Positions 14,957-25,437 are shown, numbered from the stretch's first letter. The stretch: 40,181 bases of DNA from Spirosoma spitsbergense DSM 19989 (GCF_000374085.1 NZ_KB893587.1:1-40181); one strand, 5' to 3'. Notes: generated by a model from the sequence alone, not told the origin. Numbers and translations are program-made.

Positions 14957-16042
14957 ATGGGTAGCCTTTTTCTCATGGCTAGCCTGAGTGGGTGCGGGAG
15001 TTCGGCCAAACAAGCAGACGAAACGAATCCGCCCAAAGCCCGTCAGGAAACTAATCTGCTCGCCACAGCTACCTTCGATACGGCTACCTTCGAGAATGCC
15101 CGTAATGAATTGAATTTAACCGGTAAAATCACCTTCAATCAGGATCAGGTCGTCAAAGTGTTTCCGTTGGTGGGCGGTCACATCGAAACACTAAAAGCCG
15201 ACCTGGGCGATTACGTCAGGAAAGGCCAGACGCTGGCTGTTATCCGTTCCGGCGACCTGGCCGATCTGGAGCAGCAAAGCGTTGCGGCCAGAGGAGAACT
15301 GGCAGTAGCGCAGAAAAATCAGCAGATAACGGATGACATGACAAAAGCGGGCTTCAGCTCGCAGCGCGACATGGTAGCCAGCAGAGAACAACTGCAAGCG
15401 GCCAAGGGTGAAGTAAACCGGGTAAATGAGCGACGGAGGATTGTTGGGGGGAATGGCTCCGTCTATTATGTAAAAGCACCGATGAGTGGCTTCATCGTCG
15501 AGAAATCAGCCTCGCAGGGGATGGAACTTCGTTCCGATGACCCGGAGAATTTATTTACCATCTCAAACCTAGACCATGTATGGGTACTGGCAAACGTGTA
15601 TGAGTCCGATTTGGCGAATGTAAAACAAGGCGACCAGGCTACCATTACGACACTCTCCTACCCGGACAAAATTTTTCATGGCCGGATTGATAAAATCTTT
15701 AATGTTTTAGACCCCGACAGTAAGACGCTGAAGGTTCGGGTTACGCTCGAAAACCAAAGCGTCGGACCGGCCAATTATCTACTGAAACCAGAAATGTTTG
15801 CGAACGTAAGCGTTGTTTACGCCGGGCAGGACAAGCGGGTGGCAATCCCGTCTAAATCGTTGGTATTCGATAAGAACCGTAACTTTGTGGTTATGGTCAA
15901 CGAGAAAAACCAGCCGCTTGTGCGCGAGGTAGACATCTATAAATCAATTGGGCCTAAAACGTATATTTCCGGCGGATTAGCCCCTGGAAACCGGGTTGTT
16001 ACAACGAATACACTGTTGATTTATAACGCGCTGGGAAATTAA
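14957..16042 (+). CDS. RND-type efflux periplasmic adaptor lipoprotein (CusB/CzcB-like)
   Basis: A 361-residue membrane-fusion protein. The start ATG at 14957 gives a short lipoprotein signal, LMASLSGCGSS, with Cys at residue 13. The n-region lacks a positive charge, so an upstream start at 14840 or 14786 is possible. Domains: split barrel-sandwich/lipoyl (VFPLVGGHIETLKADLGDYVRKGQTLAVI and YYVKAPMSGFIVEKSASQGM), a short helical hairpin between them, beta-barrel (VWVLANVYESDLANVKQGD) and membrane-proximal domain (IPSKSLVFDKNRNFVVMV, then VTTNTLLIYNALGN). It would bridge an inner-membrane RND pump and an outer-membrane channel, possibly for metal ions. No pump or channel gene is nearby: an orphan adaptor. 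Confidence 0.88.
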   Translation: MGSLFLMASLSGCGSSAKQADETNPPKARQETNLLATATFDTATFENARNELNLTGKITFNQDQVVKVFPLVGGHIETLKADLGDYVRKGQTLAVIRSGDLADLEQQSVAARGELAVAQKNQQITDDMTKAGFSSQRDMVASREQLQAAKGEVNRVNERRRIVGGNGSVYYVKAPMSGFIVEKSASQGMELRSDDPENLFTISNLDHVWVLANVYESDLANVKQGDQATITTLSYPDKIFHGRIDKIFNVLDPDSKTLKVRVTLENQSVGPANYLLKPEMFANVSVVYAGQDKRVAIPSKSLVFDKNRNFVVMVNEKNQPLVREVDIYKSIGPKTYISGGLAPGNRVVTTNTLLIYNALGN

Positions 16043-16064
16043 TTCCCAACGCACCATAACGAGT

Positions 16065-16120
16065 CAGGCCGTATACAACAGGAATTCTTTACGAATCACC
16101 TGTTATATACGGCCTGTTCT
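16065..16120 (+). terminator. Strong terminator after adaptor gene
   Basis: An 18-bp inverted repeat with one mismatch: arms 16065-16082 and 16099-16116 (outer part CAGGCCGTATA), loop 16 nt, then TTCTTT. It starts 22 bp after the stop. Confidence 0.8.
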
Positions 16121-16146
16121 TTACGAAGCCTTACGTTAGCCCATCG

Positions 16147-16186
16147 AAGTCGAACCAGGTACTTTGTCAATGACCGGCTTCGACTT
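16147..16186 (-). terminator. Hairpin downstream of hppA
   Basis: An 8-bp perfect repeat, AAGTCGAA at 16147-16154 and TTCGACTT at 16179-16186, with further CC/GG pairing past a bulge. It lies 28 bp beyond the hppA stop on the minus strand. A plausible terminator but without a clear T-run. Confidence 0.4.
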
Positions 16187-16213
16187 GATAGACGTTACTT
16201 TATTGCTTTCAAC

Positions 16214-18499
16214 TTATTCCTGAGTTTTTTTACTCCCGTTCTGATCCAGAGGATACTGGACAGAATCCTTGTTGGGAGTACTTACTTTATTATTATCGGC
16301 CGCGGTTGACTCTTCCAGTGGCAACTCCGTACCAGCGGCTTCCTTACCTTCCAGATTATAACCCGGAATTTCGGACGACTGCACGGCGATGTAAGGAGCA
16401 ATAACCAGCGACACAATCGACATCAGTTTAATCAGGATGTTCATGGACGGGCCGGAGGTATCCTTGAAAGGGTCGCCCACTGTATCGCCCGTTACCGAAG
16501 CTTTGTGTGGCTCCGATTTTTTATAGTACATCTCGCCGTTAATCATTACGCCCTTCTCGAACGACTTCTTGGCGTTATCCCAGGCACCGCCGGCATTGTT
16601 CATGAAAATACCCATCAGCACGCCCGATACCGTTACACCCGCCAGCAAACCGCCCAGTACTTCGGGGCCGAAGATGAAGCCTACGATAACGGGCACGGTC
16701 AGGGCAATAGCCCCCGGTAAAACCATCTCACGAATAGAAGCCTGTGTCGAAATAGCCACACACTTCTCGTATTCGGGTTTGCCGGTTCCTTCCATGATAC
16801 CCGGAATTTCGCGGAACTGACGGCGTACTTCTTCTACCATCGCCATAGCGGCACGACCCACCGCAGCAATTGCCAGCGACGAAAAGATGAACGGAATCAT
16901 AGCCCCCACAAACAAACCAGACAGCACGTCGGCTTTGTAAATATCGATGGCCGAAATACCCGAAATACCGACGAAGGCAGCAAACAGAGCAAGGGCTGTT
17001 AATGCAGCCGATGCAATAGCAAAGCCTTTACCGGTAGCAGCCGTTGTGTTTCCCACCGCATCCAGAATGTCGGTACGGCCCCGAACCTCTTCGGGCAGGT
17101 AACTCATTTCGGCAATACCACCCGCGTTATCGGCAATCGGCCCGAAGGCATCAATGGCCAGCTGCATGGCCGTAGTAGCCATCATACCAGCGGCCGAGAT
17201 AGCGACGCCATACAATCCGGCAAAGTGATAGGAGGTGTAAATGCCAGCCGCCAGCACCAGAATTGGCAGTACCGTGGATTCCATCCCAACGGCCAGACCA
17301 CCGATGATGTTGGTAGCGGCACCCGTAGCAGACTGCCGGATAATACTCAGCACCGGGCGTTTGCCCATCGCCGTGTAATATTCAGTAATAGTCGACATCA
17401 GCGCCCCCACAACCAAACCCGTTACAATAGCGAAGAATACGTCCATCCGCGTAAACTCAACACCCCGAATCTCCATCGTTGTATCCGGCAATACGGCCCC
17501 AACCAGAAAGTAAGACGCAATCAGTGTCAGAACAATTGACCCCCAGTTACCCAGGTTCAAGGCACCCTGCACATTACCGTTGTCGTCTTTTACCCGAACC
17601 AGGTAACAGGCAAGAATCGAGAAAATCAGGCCCATACCCGCAATCAGAACGGGTAACACGATGGGCGCATGGCCCATTATATTAACATCGGCAGGAATCC
17701 GTATTTCGCGGCCCAGTACCATGGTGGCCAGAATCGTAGCAACATAGGAACCAAATAAGTCGGCACCCATACCTGCAACGTCGCCCACGTTATCCCCCAC
17801 GTTATCGGCAATAGTGGCTGGATTGCGGGGGTCGTCTTCGGGGATACCGGCTTCTACTTTACCCACGAGGTCAGCCCCTACATCGGCCGCTTTGGTGTAG
17901 ATACCACCCGCCACACGGGCAAACAACGCAATGGATTCCGCTCCAAGGGAGAAACCGGCCAGCACTTCAAGCGCACGCTCCATCGGAACACCGTTTACAT
18001 CCCCAAAGGCTCCACCTGTGTTGGCAACGAAATAGTTATACAGAAAAATAAACAGAACGCTCAGCCCCAGTACCGCGAGTCCGGCCACGCCAATACCCAT
18101 TACTGAACCGCCTGTAAATGACACGTCTAAAGCACGGGTCAGGCTGGTGCGGGCTGCCTGGGCAGTACGCACGTTGGCTTTAGTAGCTACTTTCATGCCG
18201 ATATACCCGGCAAAGGCTGAGGTAAACGCACCGAAAGCGAACGCAATACCAATGAACCAGTGTGAGTTTGCTACCTGCGAACCGGCAAATGACAGTATCG
18301 CGGCAACGATAACACCGAAAATAATAAGGACCCGCCATTCGGCTTTTAAAAAGGCGATAGCGCCGTCGGCAATGTAACCGGCTATCTCCTGCATTCGGGC
18401 GTCGCCGGCATCCTGCCGGTTCACCCAACTAAACTTGGCAATCATTACCGCCAGGCCCACCAAACCCAGAAAAGGGACGATGTAAAGACTATTGTTCAT
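16214..18499 (-). CDS. hppA: Membrane-bound ion-translocating pyrophosphatase, K+-dependent type
   Basis: A 761-residue polytopic protein (about 16 membrane helices) that couples hydrolysis of pyrophosphate to ion pumping across the cytoplasmic membrane. The substrate loop [21 protein letters not shown] (near residue 205) and [16 protein letters not shown] are canonical. [10 protein letters not shown] near residue 485 has Ala where K+-independent enzymes have Lys, indicating the K+-dependent class. The usual Glu of helix 6 (GADLFES) is Gly here (GADLFGSY), while helix 5 carries a Glu in [11 protein letters not shown]. From memory this matches the Flavobacterium johnsoniae-type H+-pumping branch. 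The start at 18499 is supported by the promoter at 18537-18567, which lies inside the longer open frame. C-terminal tail is Lys/Asn/Ser rich and hydrophilic. Confidence 0.95.
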   Translation of the reverse strand: MNNSLYIVPFLGLVGLAVMIAKFSWVNRQDAGDARMQEIAGYIADGAIAFLKAEWRVLIIFGVIVAAILSFAGSQVANSHWFIGIAFAFGAFTSAFAGYIGMKVATKANVRTAQAARTSLTRALDVSFTGGSVMGIGVAGLAVLGLSVLFIFLYNYFVANTGGAFGDVNGVPMERALEVLAGFSLGAESIALFARVAGGIYTKAADVGADLVGKVEAGIPEDDPRNPATIADNVGDNVGDVAGMGADLFGSYVATILATMVLGREIRIPADVNIMGHAPIVLPVLIAGMGLIFSILACYLVRVKDDNGNVQGALNLGNWGSIVLTLIASYFLVGAVLPDTTMEIRGVEFTRMDVFFAIVTGLVVGALMSTITEYYTAMGKRPVLSIIRQSATGAATNIIGGLAVGMESTVLPILVLAAGIYTSYHFAGLYGVAISAAGMMATTAMQLAIDAFGPIADNAGGIAEMSYLPEEVRGRTDILDAVGNTTAATGKGFAIASAALTALALFAAFVGISGISAIDIYKADVLSGLFVGAMIPFIFSSLAIAAVGRAAMAMVEEVRRQFREIPGIMEGTGKPEYEKCVAISTQASIREMVLPGAIALTVPVIVGFIFGPEVLGGLLAGVTVSGVLMGIFMNNAGGAWDNAKKSFEKGVMINGEMYYKKSEPHKASVTGDTVGDPFKDTSGPSMNILIKLMSIVSLVIAPYIAVQSSEIPGYNLEGKEAAGTELPLEESTAADNNKVSTPNKDSVQYPLDQNGSKKTQE

Positions 18500-18536
18500 G
18501 CGATTTATTAACTGGTTGAAATAGGTAAATTGCCCG

Positions 18537-18567
18537 CAAAGATAGAATCTGAGCACGCATAACCCAA
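18537..18567 (-). promoter_or_regulatory. Bacteroidota-type promoter for hppA
   Basis: On the minus strand TTG (18567-18565) and TATCTTTG (18544-18537) are separated by about 20 bp, matching the -33/-7 consensus. It would start transcription near 18530, about 30 bp before the ATG at 18499. Confidence 0.6.
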
Positions 18568-18747
18568 CGTGCCAGCCATATAGGTTGACTTTTTTTAAGG
18601 AAAACTACGTTTTTTATAAGAGATTCATCAGGAATCGAAGGCAAAGTAATTGATTATTTGTAAGTACGGTAGTAGTTACGTAGGTTCACAAAACAAAATA
18701 CCAGTTAATAGCTCCTTTACTTAATAAATCTTTGCCCTTTTGACACT

Positions 18748-21700
18748 ATGGCAATAAAACATACGCCATCAACACTAAAACGCATCTTATTTGGACTATC
18801 TTTAACGCTGTTGCAATCGACCTGGTTGATGGCAACGACTACTGATTCGCTCCGGGTGACGGTTACCGAAGGAACCAATATGGCGGCTGCGCTATCGCCA
18901 GATAAAACGCAGATTGCCATGGACTTACAAGGAACAATCTGGGTTTTACCGGCAACGGGAGGCACGGCGCGTCCCATCACCGATGCACTGGGAGACTGCC
19001 GCCAGCCCAACTGGTCGCCGGATGGGAAACGCATTGCCTTTCATGCCTTCTGGGATGGCCGCTACCACATCTGGGCTGTTTCCAAAGAAGGAGGCAAACC
19101 TCAACAACTGACCACGGGCCTCTACGATGACCGCGAACCCCACTGGTCGCCGGATGGGAAACGGATCCTGTTTGCCTCCGACCGGAGTGGTAATTATGAT
19201 ATCTGGCAACTTACGCTGGCCGATGGAAAATTAACCCAGCTTACGCACGATACCGGCAATGATTTCAATCCGGCTTTTTCGCCTGATGGGTCACAGATTG
19301 CCTTTATTTCAGACCGTACCGATGCACCGGGGGTTTATGTCATAACGCCGGGGAGTACGGAGAAAATCGTTTCGCCGTCTGCGGCTAAACTCGCCGGGGT
19401 ATCCTGGCAGCCGGATGGTTCTCATCTCTTTTACAATGCCCTGAACAAAACCCAGAGTGGACTGGAAACCGTGCTGCTTGCCGGTGGGAAAACAGACATG
19501 CTAACCGAACCCGCCGATGATGTATTCCCGTTTCGGGCAAGCTGGTTTGGGGCGAACGAGTATTTGTACACCGCCAGTGGATTATTGAAACGGGGAAAAA
19601 TAGGTAGTGCCACCGCTCAGACGATCCCTTTTCAGGCTATCGTAGCACTACCCCGAAACACATACAAACGTAAAATATACGATTTCGACAGTCAAAAGCC
19701 CCAGCCCGTTATGGGCATCAAAGGGCCAGCTATATCACCCGATGGCCAGCAAATTGCCTTTGCAGCCCTGGGCGATTTATGGTTACTGGCGAAAGGGGCG
19801 AAAGCGCCGGAACGATTAACACAGGGACCAGCCATGGACATGGAGCCAACCTGGTCGCCGGATGGGAAAAAGCTGGCGTATGTATCGGACCGGGCGGGTA
19901 ATATGGATGTCTGGATACGGGATTTACAGACCGGGCAGGACCGTATGCTGGTTGATATGAGCGATGATCTGCACTTTCCTAGCTGGTCGCCGGATGGTAG
20001 TAAGGTGGCCTTTTACCAGAGTGACGCGCGGAACGCCTGGGGACGGAGTACACTTTACTCGGCCGACGTGACTTACACGGCTGATGTGACTGTTCCTAAA
20101 ACCAAAAAATTACACGAGTCCGTCTTTGTGCCGAGTCAGGCCAGTTGGTCACCCGATGGAAAAACAATTGCCATCTCGGCACTCCACCCTTATTCGTCCC
20201 GTTACCGCGAAGGAGTCAGTGAAGTGTTGTTGCTGTCGCTGGATGGAAAAAACGACCGTTACGTTACCCCAGCCCCCGGGCACAGCCTGGGCACCCGGAG
20301 CCAGAATGGGCCGGTCTGGTCACCTGACGGCACAAAGATGGCATATGTACTGGATGGGCTATTGTGGGTAACGGACGTTCAGCCCGACGGAACCATACAG
20401 GGAACGCCCCGACAGCTTACGACCGAGCAAACCGATACGCCAACCTGGACGGGTGACTCGAAAAGTCTGCTCTTTCTGGCAACCAATGCGCTAAAGCAGG
20501 TATACCTGGCTGACGGCCATGTCGAGAACCACCCGATGGAGTTAACCTGGCAAACCAGCGAACCCACCGGGCTGATTGTGGTTCACGCCGGGCGGCTGTT
20601 TGATGGTAAGTCAGACACCTACCGAAACAACGTTGATATTTTGATCGACGGCAACCGGATTCGGGAAATTCTCCCCCATCAGGCTGGTCGGCCGGGAAAG
20701 CTGATCGACGCATCGACCAAAACCGTTATTCCCGGATTGTTTGAGATGCACACGCACCAGCACGCCATGGTCGGCGAAAAAATAGGGCGGTTATGGCTAT
20801 CCTTTGGCATCACGTCCGTACGCGAACCCGGTGCCGACCCCTATGATGCACTGGAACGGAAAGAATCGTGGGCCAGTGGTGTACGCCCCGGCCCCCGCCA
20901 GTTTTTCACCGGTGGCCTGACCGACGGCACCCGCATTTATTACGGAGCCGCTACCAGCATCAACTCCGACGAACAACTCGACCGGGAATTAAACCGGGCG
21001 GTTAACCTGGGCTACGACCTGATTAAAACCTACGTCCGGATGCCCGATGCCATGCAGCAACGCATAACGACCTTTGCCCACGCGCACGGGTTACCGGTAT
21101 CGTCGCACGAAATTTTCCCGGCTATGCGCTACGATGTCGATGCGGTCGAACACATCGGAGGCACCAGTCGCAGGGGTTATTCGCCCAAGATTACAGCCAT
21201 GAACCGGAGTTATCAGGATGTGATTCAACTGATTGCCAAGTCCGGCATGAATATTACGCCCACTGCTTCATTGCAGGGAGGTTTTTCGGTCCTGACCACC
21301 AAAGATCCTGGTCTTTTTGAGAACCGGCAGTACAAAGCATTTTATTCCGAAGAATACAGCAATGCCCTTCAGGCCAGTTCGGCCCAGTATGCCAAAATAA
21401 GCCCCGGTTATCTAAGCAATTTCGGTAACCTGCAAAAAGGCGTCAAAGCCCTGGTTGATGCGGGAGCACATGTTACGACGGGTACCGATAGCCCCTTTGT
21501 ACCTTATGGCATGAGCCTGCACACCGAACTCCAGTCCTTTGTTGGTGCGGGTCTTACTCCTTATCAGGCCTTACGGTCGGCTACGTTATGGGCGGCCGAA
21601 ACGGTAGGAGTCAGCAAAGACCTGGGGTCTATTGAGCCGGGTAAAGTGGCCGACCTGGTTATTGTTAATGGTGACCCCCTGACACGTATTATAGATGTGT

Positions 21701-21768
21701 TGAACGTCGATCAGGTCATTAAAAACGGGGAGGTATTTACACTTGACGCGCTGTTGATGAAGCCCTGA
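18748..21768 (+). CDS. TolB/PD40 beta-propeller fused to amidohydrolase
   Basis: A 1006-residue exported protein (signal peptide, cleavage near WLMATTT). Residues about 45-590 contain many PD40/WD40-like blades with the motif WSPDGKxIAF (for example NWSPDGKRIAF, HWSPDGKRILF, AFSPDGSQIAF, TWSPDGKKLAY, SWSPDGSKVAF). Residues about 610-1000 are an amidohydrolase: VVHAGRLFDGKSDTYRNNVDILIDGNRI, metal motif FEMHTHQHAM, further ligands in SSHEIFP and EHIGG, and the catalytic-type Asp in TGTDSPF, with the family ending LGSIEPGKVADLVIVNGDP. The propeller probably positions or gates a peptide or similar substrate for the metal-dependent hydrolase. Substrate unknown. It stands alone on the plus strand, closed by a strong terminator. 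Confidence 0.92.
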   Translation: MAIKHTPSTLKRILFGLSLTLLQSTWLMATTTDSLRVTVTEGTNMAAALSPDKTQIAMDLQGTIWVLPATGGTARPITDALGDCRQPNWSPDGKRIAFHAFWDGRYHIWAVSKEGGKPQQLTTGLYDDREPHWSPDGKRILFASDRSGNYDIWQLTLADGKLTQLTHDTGNDFNPAFSPDGSQIAFISDRTDAPGVYVITPGSTEKIVSPSAAKLAGVSWQPDGSHLFYNALNKTQSGLETVLLAGGKTDMLTEPADDVFPFRASWFGANEYLYTASGLLKRGKIGSATAQTIPFQAIVALPRNTYKRKIYDFDSQKPQPVMGIKGPAISPDGQQIAFAALGDLWLLAKGAKAPERLTQGPAMDMEPTWSPDGKKLAYVSDRAGNMDVWIRDLQTGQDRMLVDMSDDLHFPSWSPDGSKVAFYQSDARNAWGRSTLYSADVTYTADVTVPKTKKLHESVFVPSQASWSPDGKTIAISALHPYSSRYREGVSEVLLLSLDGKNDRYVTPAPGHSLGTRSQNGPVWSPDGTKMAYVLDGLLWVTDVQPDGTIQGTPRQLTTEQTDTPTWTGDSKSLLFLATNALKQVYLADGHVENHPMELTWQTSEPTGLIVVHAGRLFDGKSDTYRNNVDILIDGNRIREILPHQAGRPGKLIDASTKTVIPGLFEMHTHQHAMVGEKIGRLWLSFGITSVREPGADPYDALERKESWASGVRPGPRQFFTGGLTDGTRIYYGAATSINSDEQLDRELNRAVNLGYDLIKTYVRMPDAMQQRITTFAHAHGLPVSSHEIFPAMRYDVDAVEHIGGTSRRGYSPKITAMNRSYQDVIQLIAKSGMNITPTASLQGGFSVLTTKDPGLFENRQYKAFYSEEYSNALQASSAQYAKISPGYLSNFGNLQKGVKALVDAGAHVTTGTDSPFVPYGMSLHTELQSFVGAGLTPYQALRSATLWAAETVGVSKDLGSIEPGKVADLVIVNGDPLTRIIDVLNVDQVIKNGEVFTLDALLMKP

Positions 21769-21832
21769 ACCCATCTGGCCTTCTCCTTCCCGGCCCGGTG
21801 GGCAATCAAATTTCATCCAGTTAGTCTCTACC

Positions 21833-21875
21833 CCCTATGCTATACCTCCATTTGACGTATAGCGTAGGGCTTTTT
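21833..21875 (+). terminator. Rho-independent terminator after propeller-amidohydrolase gene
   Basis: A 13-bp stem with one T-G wobble (CCCTATGCTATAC at 21833-21845 with 21857-21869), 11-nt loop, followed by CTTTTT. Textbook layout 64 bp after the stop. Confidence 0.85.
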
Positions 21876-22119
21876 GTGCCTCTCAGTCAACGCTGAGATA
21901 AATAGACATAACAATAATGTATTATCATTTAGGCATTTATGCAATAGAATTAAAAGGGAATTAAAAAAGAAGACTAAATATAACTTATTTTCTAAAATTT
22001 TTAAATAAAGAAATTTAATACCAAAATTTAATAACTTATCGAAATATAGTTCTGTACTTTTATCATAATACAAACTTTTACAGGCGTCTCTATCGCATTT
22101 CTTAACTTAAACTAAAACT
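21876..22119 (+). promoter_or_regulatory. AT-rich upstream region of susC
   Basis: The roughly 240 bp before susC are markedly AT-rich compared with the rest of the window (from about 21900 to 22080). A -7-like TACTTTTA (7 of 8) lies near 22055-22062, with transcription start then near 22070. No convincing -33 or operator was found, and no gene is seen. Confidence 0.4.
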
Positions 22120-25100
22120 ATGATGAAATCACTACTGATGGGTCTGCTAATAGCAGGCTTGAGTGGCCCGTGTGCCTGGGCGCAGGGGAAAAAGATAAGC
22201 GGCACGGTGACAGCGGAAGAAGGAATTGGCGGGTTTGCCGGCACAACCATTGTGGTAAAAGGAACCACTATTGGTACGGTAACCGATTCGAAAGGGGAAT
22301 ACAGTCTCATCGTTCCACCGTCGAGCAATACATTGGTCTTTTCGGCCGTGGGGATGGCAACCGTCGAAGAAGCGATTGGCGGACGCTCAACGATTAACGT
22401 TATCCTAAAGAGCGATACCAAGCAATTAGGAGAAATAATCGTCACAGCCCTCGGCACTAAAGAAGAACGCGACAAATTTGCCTCATCGGTTTCAACGGTT
22501 GGCGGCAAGAACATCGCCCAGTCCGGCGAAACGGGTCTGCTGAGCGGACTGAGTGGTAAAGCATCCGGCGTGGTCATTACCAAAAGCGGTGGCGACCCCG
22601 GTGCCGGTTCCTACATTCAGATTCGCGGCCAGAACACCATTAACGGAAACGCTCAGCCCCTATTTATCATCGATGGCATTCCGGTTAGTAACTCCAACGA
22701 TAACGATGGTTCAGCCGCTGGTAATTCAATCGTTCAGCAATCGCGTATCAATGACATTAACCCCGAAGATATCGAAAGTATGGAAGTCCTGAAAGGGGCT
22801 TCGGCGGCCGCTCTATGGGGTACACGGGCTGCTAACGGCGTTGTTGTGATTACGACCAAGAAAGGCAAAGACACTAAAGGGAAAGTCAACATCTCGTTTA
22901 AATCGACCGTTTCTTTCGACAAAGCCAATAAACTACCGCCCCTGCAAACAACCTACGGACAGGGTAGCGGTGGAGTGTTTAAACAAGGGAACAAATACAG
23001 TTATGGCGACCTGATTTCCGATCGAACGGGCGGGGCAGATACCTACATAACGGACCCAACAGCCGCTGGCTATCAGGGTTATGTAACATTCCCAGATGGT
23101 ACCAAGCGATACGCCATTGCCGGTGGTACGGCGGCAAATCCGCACGGCGGCAAAAATGCAAAAGATATTTACGACCATACGAGTGATGTGTTCCAGACCG
23201 GTCATTATACGGACAACGCAATAAACATCAGCGGAGGAAACGCCCGGTCCAACTTCATGCTCAGCTACTCTAATTTGAGTCAGGACGGTATCGTTAAAGC
23301 GTTCAGCAATTACCAGCGTAATACCGCCCGGGTCAGCGTGGCCAGTCAGTTTACGGACTGGTTCCGGGCGTCGGCCAACGTGGGATACAGCAAAGTGTAC
23401 TCTTCCCGTATCCAGCAGGGCGATAACCTCGACGGTATTCTACTGGGTGGCACGCGTACTCCGCCTGATTTCGATAACCAGTATTACACCGGCACCTATA
23501 CCAATGAAGCCGGGCAGGTATTCAACAATGCCCACGTTTCGTACCGTAACCCGCTGGGTATCGACCAGAATACGATTTACTCGAATCCCGTCTGGAACAT
23601 CTACAACAACCGCAATACAACGGACGTGGACCGGATTACGGGTAATCTCGAATTAAATATTACACCGGCATCCTGGCTGACTGTCACCGGCCGAACGGGG
23701 ATTGATAATTTTACGGATAATCGCCTGGAGCGGTTTGCCCGTAACTCGGCTTCTTACCTGACGGGCTATCTGTCGAAGAACTGGATTACCGAAAAGCAGT
23801 TCAACACGGATGTGTTTGCCAGTGCAAACAAGACGTTCAATAACAACTTCAGCGGGTCGGTTCTGGTGGGTGTCAATTACAACAGTCGCCGGAAGGCCAT
23901 TCTCTCGGATGCTATTACGAACCTAATCGTTCCTACCGCCCCCGACATTCTGACCAACGCGCTGAACTCGAATCTGTCGGCCAGCAATTACAACTCGTTG
24001 ATTCGTACCTATGCCTACTACGCACAGGCCGAGATGCAGGCGTATAACATGCTGTTCCTGACGCTGACAGGGAGGCAGGAAAGCGCGTCGACTTTCGGCT
24101 CAAAAACCAACAGTAGCTTCTTCTTTCCATCGGCAGCTCTGGCCTGGCAGTTCACCAAGCTGAAAGGGCTGGAAACAAGTCCGATTCTGAGTTTTGGTAA
24201 ACTGCGGCTAACCTGGGGGCAGGTGGGTATTCAGCCACAACCCTACCAGAATTTCACCACCTTCAATCCGGCCAGCTTCGGCGATTCCTACGCCAACGGC
24301 GTATCGGCGGCCAGTTCGCTGTATGGGGGCGGTTATGTCCGGAGCACAACGGCCGGGAACGACTACCTGCGTCCCGAACGGAAGACAGAAAGCGAGATTG
24401 GGGTCGATTTACGGTTTCTCAACAACCGGTTCTCTTTTTCGGGTACGGCCTATACCAACAATACAAAAGACGTAATTCTGTCGCTGAATGTACCCTACGA
24501 AACAGGCTACTCCGTTCGGAACATCAATGCGGCCGAGTTATCGAACAAAGGACTTGAATTCGACGCCGGGGCGGATGTGCTTCCCCAAAGTGCTTTCAAG
24601 TGGAATATATCGGCCAATTTTTCGATGAACCGCAATAAAGTAATATCCCTGGCGGGGGCTTCGGTGTACACGTTGCCAAGTACATACGCAGGTCAGTCAC
24701 TGATTCCGGGTCAGCCTTTTGGGGTCTTCTACGGAACGGACTTCCTGAAGGACGAATCGGGAAAGTACAAGCTGGATGCCAACGGATTCCCGCAGGGAGG
24801 CACCAATAATGAAATTGTCGGTAACCCTAATCCGAAGTGGCGGGGTGGCCTGGGCAACACGTTCTCTTACAAAGGCGTATCGCTGTATTTCCTATTCGAT
24901 AAGGTTTATGGCAATGACTTCTACAATGGTACGCGGGGTGCTCTTTACCTGATTGGCACCCACGGCGATGTAGGTAATACTTCAGTAGCACCGGCGGGGG
25001 GCATCAAGGACTACACGGGTGCGACGATTGCCGCCGGCACGAAATTCCAGGGCAACATCCAGGATTTTGGCGCCGGTCCGGTAGCCCTTACGCAGCCATG

Positions 25101-25404
25101 GTATCAGGGACCGGGCACCTCGTTCAGTTCGGCCTCGACCAAACAGTTCGTGGAAGATGGCGGCTCTACCCGACTTCGCGAAGTAACGCTTAACTATAGC
25201 CTGCGTAGTCCTGGATTTCGGCGGGTTACTCACCTGTCGTCAGTTGATTTTGCGCTCACCGGCCGCAATGTTGTTTTGTGGACCAAGTACACCGGCACCG
25301 ACCCCGAAGTAAGCATCACAGGGGCTAGTTTAGCCCGTGGTCAGGACTGGTTTACCAACCCAAATACGAAATCAATTCTGTTTTCGATCAAGATCAACTA
25401 CTAA
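22120..25404 (+). CDS. SusC/RagA-family TonB-linked outer-membrane protein
   Basis: A 1094-residue TonB-dependent transporter. Signal peptide (MKSLLMGLLIAGLSGPCAWAQ), then a carboxypeptidase-D-like repeat (ISGTVTAEEGIGGFAGTTIVVKG to LVFSAVGM), the SusC linker LGEIIVTALG, a plug domain (about 115-245; SGKASGVVITKSGGDPGAGS, IRGQNTINGNAQPLFIIDGIPV, DIESMEVLKGASAAALWGTRAANGVVVITTKKG) and a 22-strand barrel to the C-terminus. It imports oligomeric nutrients together with the SusD lipoprotein encoded 33 bp downstream. No glycosidase or regulator of the Sus type lies in the same unit, so the substrate is not predictable; the SusD type suggests peptides or non-starch compounds. Confidence 0.96.
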   Translation: MMKSLLMGLLIAGLSGPCAWAQGKKISGTVTAEEGIGGFAGTTIVVKGTTIGTVTDSKGEYSLIVPPSSNTLVFSAVGMATVEEAIGGRSTINVILKSDTKQLGEIIVTALGTKEERDKFASSVSTVGGKNIAQSGETGLLSGLSGKASGVVITKSGGDPGAGSYIQIRGQNTINGNAQPLFIIDGIPVSNSNDNDGSAAGNSIVQQSRINDINPEDIESMEVLKGASAAALWGTRAANGVVVITTKKGKDTKGKVNISFKSTVSFDKANKLPPLQTTYGQGSGGVFKQGNKYSYGDLISDRTGGADTYITDPTAAGYQGYVTFPDGTKRYAIAGGTAANPHGGKNAKDIYDHTSDVFQTGHYTDNAINISGGNARSNFMLSYSNLSQDGIVKAFSNYQRNTARVSVASQFTDWFRASANVGYSKVYSSRIQQGDNLDGILLGGTRTPPDFDNQYYTGTYTNEAGQVFNNAHVSYRNPLGIDQNTIYSNPVWNIYNNRNTTDVDRITGNLELNITPASWLTVTGRTGIDNFTDNRLERFARNSASYLTGYLSKNWITEKQFNTDVFASANKTFNNNFSGSVLVGVNYNSRRKAILSDAITNLIVPTAPDILTNALNSNLSASNYNSLIRTYAYYAQAEMQAYNMLFLTLTGRQESASTFGSKTNSSFFFPSAALAWQFTKLKGLETSPILSFGKLRLTWGQVGIQPQPYQNFTTFNPASFGDSYANGVSAASSLYGGGYVRSTTAGNDYLRPERKTESEIGVDLRFLNNRFSFSGTAYTNNTKDVILSLNVPYETGYSVRNINAAELSNKGLEFDAGADVLPQSAFKWNISANFSMNRNKVISLAGASVYTLPSTYAGQSLIPGQPFGVFYGTDFLKDESGKYKLDANGFPQGGTNNEIVGNPNPKWRGGLGNTFSYKGVSLYFLFDKVYGNDFYNGTRGALYLIGTHGDVGNTSVAPAGGIKDYTGATIAAGTKFQGNIQDFGAGPVALTQPWYQGPGTSFSSASTKQFVEDGGSTRLREVTLNYSLRSPGFRRVTHLSSVDFALTGRNVVLWTKYTGTDPEVSITGASLARGQDWFTNPNTKSILFSIKINY

Positions 25405-25437
25405 AAAGCCATTCCGGGCTACTTAAACGATAAGCTT

